Assembly: GCA_964535405.1 (NCBI GenBank)
Contig: CAZHUG010000041.1
Coordinates: 1-18,282, forward strand
DNA length: 18,282 nt
From: Scatomorpha sp964535405
GTDB lineage: Bacteria > Bacillota > Clostridia > Oscillospirales > Oscillospiraceae
Direction of reading: 5' to 3'
Positions 15,384 through 18,282 of this stretch are shown here, piece after piece (positions within the stretch are counted from its first letter, which is position 1; the number at the start of each line of letters is the position of its first letter). The position numbers and the translations under genes were made by a program. Under the pieces are notes generated by a model. That model worked only from the letters and a program-made list of their open reading frames with translations, did no database searches and was not told the origin of the DNA.

Positions 15384-16238
15384 TCAAGTTTTATCCAATA
15401 GTATATCCGCCAATTTGGCGTACTGCTCAAGGGAGAGTCTCTCGCCCCTTATCATGGGGTCGAGGCCCAGCTGCTCAAGCGCTGACGCCACCGTCCCGCG
15501 GGATATGCCGAGAACGTTTGACAGCGCATTTTGCATCGTCTTCCGGCGCTGATTAAAAGACGCGCGCACGATGCGCAACATAAATTTCTCATCACGGGTC
15601 GCGGCGGGCGGCGCTTTCCGCGGCACAAGTGATATGACGCTTGACGTCACCTTGGGCTGCGGCATAAAACAGCCGGGCGACACGTCAAACAGTATTTCGG
15701 TCTCACAATGCCAGTTTACATATATTGAAAACGCGCCATAATCAGACGTTCCCGGGACCGCAACGATTCTGCGGGCAACCTCGCGCTGTATCATGACCGT
15801 TATCCGCTCAAAGCATTTTGCCTCAATAAACAGAGAGATCAGCTGACTTGTGACATTATAAGGAAGATTTGCGCAGACCATGGGGCGCAGGCCGTCAAAG
15901 TTCTCCCCGACCAGTTTATATAGGTCTTGCTTGAGAACATCATCAAAAATAATTTCGACATTGTCGCAGTCGGCCAGGGTTTCAGCCAGAACAGGCTTTA
16001 AGCGGCGGTCAAGCTCAACTGCAAGCACCTTGCCCGCCCTTTTTGAAAGCTGCTCTGTCAGGCAGCCGATGCCGGGTCCAACCTCCAGCACGCCACAGTC
16101 GCGCTCAGCGCAGGAGCCCTCGGCGATCCGCTCCGGCACCCACTGGGCAACAAGGAAGTTCTGTCCCATCGCCTTTGAAAAGCGGAAGCCATGCCGCTCA
16201 AGCAGGGGCTTTATTTCGCTCGGATTCGTAAGGTTCAT
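15384..16238 (-). CDS. rsmA: 16S rRNA (adenine1518-N6/adenine1519-N6)-dimethyltransferase
   Basis: RsmA (KsgA) dimethylates two adjacent adenines near the 3' end of 16S rRNA during 30S subunit maturation, using SAM. The sequence shows the typical SKAMGQNFL entry motif (21-29), the SAM site LEVGPGIGCLT (51-61), the acidic E75 after strand 2 (AVELD) and the catalytic NLPYNV motif (124-129). The 284-aa length is standard. The start at 16238 is preferred over 16274: its ATG overlaps the TGA of the pantothenate kinase gene as ATGA, and GAGG lies 8 nt upstream inside that gene, so translation is probably coupled. The upstream ATG would add only 12 residues not typical of the family. It is the last gene of the trmD-coaW-rsmA operon. 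No terminator is visible after it. Confidence 0.97.
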   Translation of the reverse strand: MNLTNPSEIKPLLERHGFRFSKAMGQNFLVAQWVPERIAEGSCAERDCGVLEVGPGIGCLTEQLSKRAGKVLAVELDRRLKPVLAETLADCDNVEIIFDDVLKQDLYKLVGENFDGLRPMVCANLPYNVTSQLISLFIEAKCFERITVMIQREVARRIVAVPGTSDYGAFSIYVNWHCETEILFDVSPGCFMPQPKVTSSVISLVPRKAPPAATRDEKFMLRIVRASFNQRRKTMQNALSNVLGISRGTVASALEQLGLDPMIRGERLSLEQYAKLADILLDKT

Positions 16239-17023
16239 GTTGCCAGCCTCGCTGCTCCGATTGCGGTTGCGCAATCACTGTGCTCAGGAATAAAATAATC
16301 CACACCGTAAGCGCTGGTAAAGGTCGCAAAATTTCGCCGCGACAGCTCGGAGCCCGCCAGCGCCCCGGTCACGACAACTCCGGCTGCCTTCTGACCCGTG
16401 CAGGCCAGAAGTGACATTGTGCCGATCACCTGAAGAACCATGTTGGAGATTCCGGCGGCCCAGTCGTCCCGGGATGCGTCGGGGTTTTCCCGCGCGAGAT
16501 TGGAAGCAGTTAGATACGGGTCAAGCTTACCGTAGTTCGTGACAAAATCACCTATGAGCAGGTCCACCCTGCCGGTATCACCCGCCAGCGCCATCCGGTC
16601 AAATTCCTTCATATTCTCGATGCCGAGAACATGGCTCGACAGACCCTTGAGCGTTCCGCCGCCGACGCCTGTACCGCAAAGATGCGTGTATTTGCCCTCG
16701 CGCGCGTGAATGAACGCACTGCCAGTGCCGATGCTGGCGACAATGACATTGTCGCGGCCCGAGAGCCACACAGCGCCGGCACCTATGGCGTCCGGCTCCG
16801 GAATATGCTTTATCGGCAGTCCGGCGTCCCCAAGCTGCGAGTCTGCGAACGACAGTCCCGTCACCGCGATTGCCGCTGCCTTTTTTGCATCTACGCCCAA
16901 ACGGGCAAGGAGAGTCGGAACATCGTGCACCCGACCGTTTTCATAGTGGGTGAGAGCAACCTCATCGCCCTCCAGCACGCAAAGCTTGACTGCGGATGCG
17001 CCCATATCTATTCCAATAACCAT
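16235..17023 (-). CDS. coaW: Type II pantothenate kinase
   Basis: It phosphorylates pantothenate with ATP, the first step of coenzyme A synthesis; the type II bacterial enzyme (best known from Staphylococcus) is generally insensitive to CoA feedback. Family features visible in order: the ASKHA phosphate-1 motif GIDMGASAVK (4-13), the likely catalytic E76 in IPEPDAIGAG, the ASIGTGSAF loop (96-104), and the segment GTGVGGGTLKGLSSHVLG (117-134) leading into the ENMKEFDRMALAGD helix and DLLIGDF. The 262-aa length is typical. GAGGTG lies 6 nt before ATG 17023. It starts 11 nt after the end of the TrmD-GNAT gene and overlaps rsmA by 4 nt. The same ASKHA fold occurs in BadF/BcrA-type ATPases, but this pattern fits CoaW much better. 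Confidence 0.88.
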   Translation of the reverse strand: MVIGIDMGASAVKLCVLEGDEVALTHYENGRVHDVPTLLARLGVDAKKAAAIAVTGLSFADSQLGDAGLPIKHIPEPDAIGAGAVWLSGRDNVIVASIGTGSAFIHAREGKYTHLCGTGVGGGTLKGLSSHVLGIENMKEFDRMALAGDTGRVDLLIGDFVTNYGKLDPYLTASNLARENPDASRDDWAAGISNMVLQVIGTMSLLACTGQKAAGVVVTGALAGSELSRRNFATFTSAYGVDYFIPEHSDCATAIGAARLAT

Positions 17024-17034
17024 CGTACACCTCT

Positions 17035-18282
17035 TTATATATTGGTGAGTCGCTCATATGCGTTTCTGTTCGTGTCGTATCCGGGTGCATTCAGGCTGAC
17101 CTGAACCACGCCGCAAAGTGTAAAGCCAAGCTTTCTGAGAAGTCCGTTCATGGACCGGTTGTCCTTGTGTGTGTCGATGCGCACAGAACCGCGACCCATG
17201 CCCGCCGCCAGATCGAAGGCCAGGGAGAACATCTCGGAAGCGAGCTTCGTGCCCCTGTATTTTTCGGAAACCATGACCCTGTGCGCCGCGGTATAGCTGC
17301 TGTCATCACTGGTGAGCCACTGCCCGTCTATATGCTCGTAGCTCTTATCGGCGAGCATGGATATGCAGATATAGCCCGCAGTCTCGCCGTCGCAGGTGAA
17401 CAGCCAGCCCTGATCATGGGCGATGTCGTATTCAAAAGCATTTGGCCTGGGATAGCCGTCCTGCCACTGGTCAACCTTACATTTTTTAAGAAATGCCTGC
17501 GCCCCAGCGACTAGCTCCATTATGCCCTCAATATCGGATAATTGTGCACGTCTGTAGTCAAAAACCAGCTTTTCACGCTCAGGAAGACGGTCGTAGATGA
17601 GCTCGTCCAAAATTTTCTTGTCCTTTTCATCACTAATCGAGAGTTTTTCGAACATGTCGGGGCGCTTGTCCATCGTGCGCTCGAGCTGCTTGCGCTTGCG
17701 CCATGCCGTGATCTTCGAATGGTCGCCACCAAGCAGAACCTCGGGCACCGCCCTGCCCTGCCAGGTTTCAGGTCTTGTATACTGCGGATACTCCAAAAGG
17801 CCGTCCCAATGGCTCTCGCCGGTATAGCATTCCTCGTCTGCCAAAACTCCCGGAACCATGCGGCAGACGCTGTCGGCAATTGCCATCGCCGCGATCTCGC
17901 CGCCGGTGAGGACAAAATCGCCGAGCGAAATTTCCTCGTCCACGCACTGCTCAATAAAGCGCTCGTCCACGCCCTCATAATGACCGCAGACCAGCACAAG
18001 ATGGTCATAGTCCTTGCGAAGCCTTCTCGCCTCCGTCTGATTATAGGGCTTGCCCTGCGGGGTAAGGTAGATGACCCGCGTCCTCCGCTCGCCGGCCCTG
18101 TCAATTATATCATCCAGACATGACTTCAGCGGCTGGGCCATCATCACGAGGCCCCAGCCGCCGCCGTAGGGGTAATCATCAACCTGCATCTGCCGGTTTT
18201 CGGTATAGTCCCTTATCTGGACACAGTTAATCTCGACCGCGCCCTTTTTGGCGGCGCGGCCGATTATGCTCTCTCCCAAAAC
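17035..18282 (-). CDS. trmD: TrmD tRNA (guanine37-N1)-methyltransferase fused to a GNAT acetyltransferase (5' end outside the window)
   Basis: The first ~230 visible residues are TrmD, which methylates G37 next to the anticodon of tRNAs reading CNN codons and prevents frameshifting. YPYGGGWGLVM (36-46), the trefoil-knot SAM site LVCGHYEGVDERFI (96-109) with SLGDFVLTGGE (118-128), GVLADEECYTGESHWDGLL and LLGGDHSKITAWR (182-194) are all intact. The frame continues without a stop into about 175 residues of a GNAT-fold N-acetyltransferase: VMVSEKYRGTKLASEM (335-350) resembles the acetyl-CoA pyrophosphate loop, followed by RIDTHKDNRSMNGLLRKLGF. Codons across the junction (near 17560-17590) show no frameshift or stop. 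The frame is open to the window edge, and the first ~15-20 residues of TrmD lie outside, so the TTG at 18279 is not the real start. The substrate of the GNAT part is unknown. Confidence 0.95.
   Translation of the reverse strand, partial: VLGESIIGRAAKKGAVEINCVQIRDYTENRQMQVDDYPYGGGWGLVMMAQPLKSCLDDIIDRAGERRTRVIYLTPQGKPYNQTEARRLRKDYDHLVLVCGHYEGVDERFIEQCVDEEISLGDFVLTGGEIAAMAIADSVCRMVPGVLADEECYTGESHWDGLLEYPQYTRPETWQGRAVPEVLLGGDHSKITAWRKRKQLERTMDKRPDMFEKLSISDEKDKKILDELIYDRLPEREKLVFDYRRAQLSDIEGIMELVAGAQAFLKKCKVDQWQDGYPRPNAFEYDIAHDQGWLFTCDGETAGYICISMLADKSYEHIDGQWLTSDDSSYTAAHRVMVSEKYRGTKLASEMFSLAFDLAAGMGRGSVRIDTHKDNRSMNGLLRKLGFTLCGVVQVSLNAPGYDTNRNAYERLTNI

Overview
The window reads as a moderately GC-rich Gram-positive chromosome, most likely a Clostridia member (Oscillospirales-like; the taxon is an inference). 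The clues are a secreted protease ending in S-layer homology (SLH) domains, an LTA-synthase-type phosphoglycerol transferase, a DacF/PBP5-type carboxypeptidase, pyruvate phosphate dikinase, a type II pantothenate kinase of the Firmicutes kind, and strong AGGAGG-type ribosome binding sites. No CRISPR array, insertion sequence, prophage or rRNA was seen.

Layout. Genes from 85 to 6731 read rightward and genes from 6810 to the right edge read leftward. They meet at a bidirectional terminator (6748-6779). Rightward, in order: a small ferritin-like protein; tRNA-Ser(GGA); an AT-rich patch (about 740-1550) holding an unrecognised 74-aa protein and the 3' remnant of a SAM-dependent methyltransferase, each followed by a hairpin terminator; a secreted D-Ala-D-Ala carboxypeptidase; glucose-6-phosphate isomerase; a 138-aa P-loop protein; and a membrane LTA-synthase-like enzyme. 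Leftward, from the right edge: a TrmD tRNA methyltransferase fused to a GNAT acetyltransferase (5' end cut by the window), a type II pantothenate kinase and the 16S rRNA dimethyltransferase RsmA, tightly packed as one operon; then pyruvate phosphate dikinase under its own promoter; then a 1755-aa modular subtilase with a long structured leader.

How the parts relate. The carboxypeptidase, the LTA-synthase-like enzyme and the SLH protease are cell-envelope functions. Pgi and PPDK are central carbon enzymes with separate promoters, each next to a perfect inverted repeat that could be an operator. The trmD-GNAT/coaW/rsmA operon joins RNA methylation to CoA supply and an acetyl-CoA-dependent domain.

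Most of the window is ordinary housekeeping DNA and I do not see a clear new multi-gene system. The parts most worth a second look are the TrmD-GNAT fusion and its operon, the Asp in place of the oxyanion-hole Asn in the subtilase, the structured leader of that subtilase, and the strong hairpin just before an LTA-synthase-like gene that has no normal ribosome binding site.
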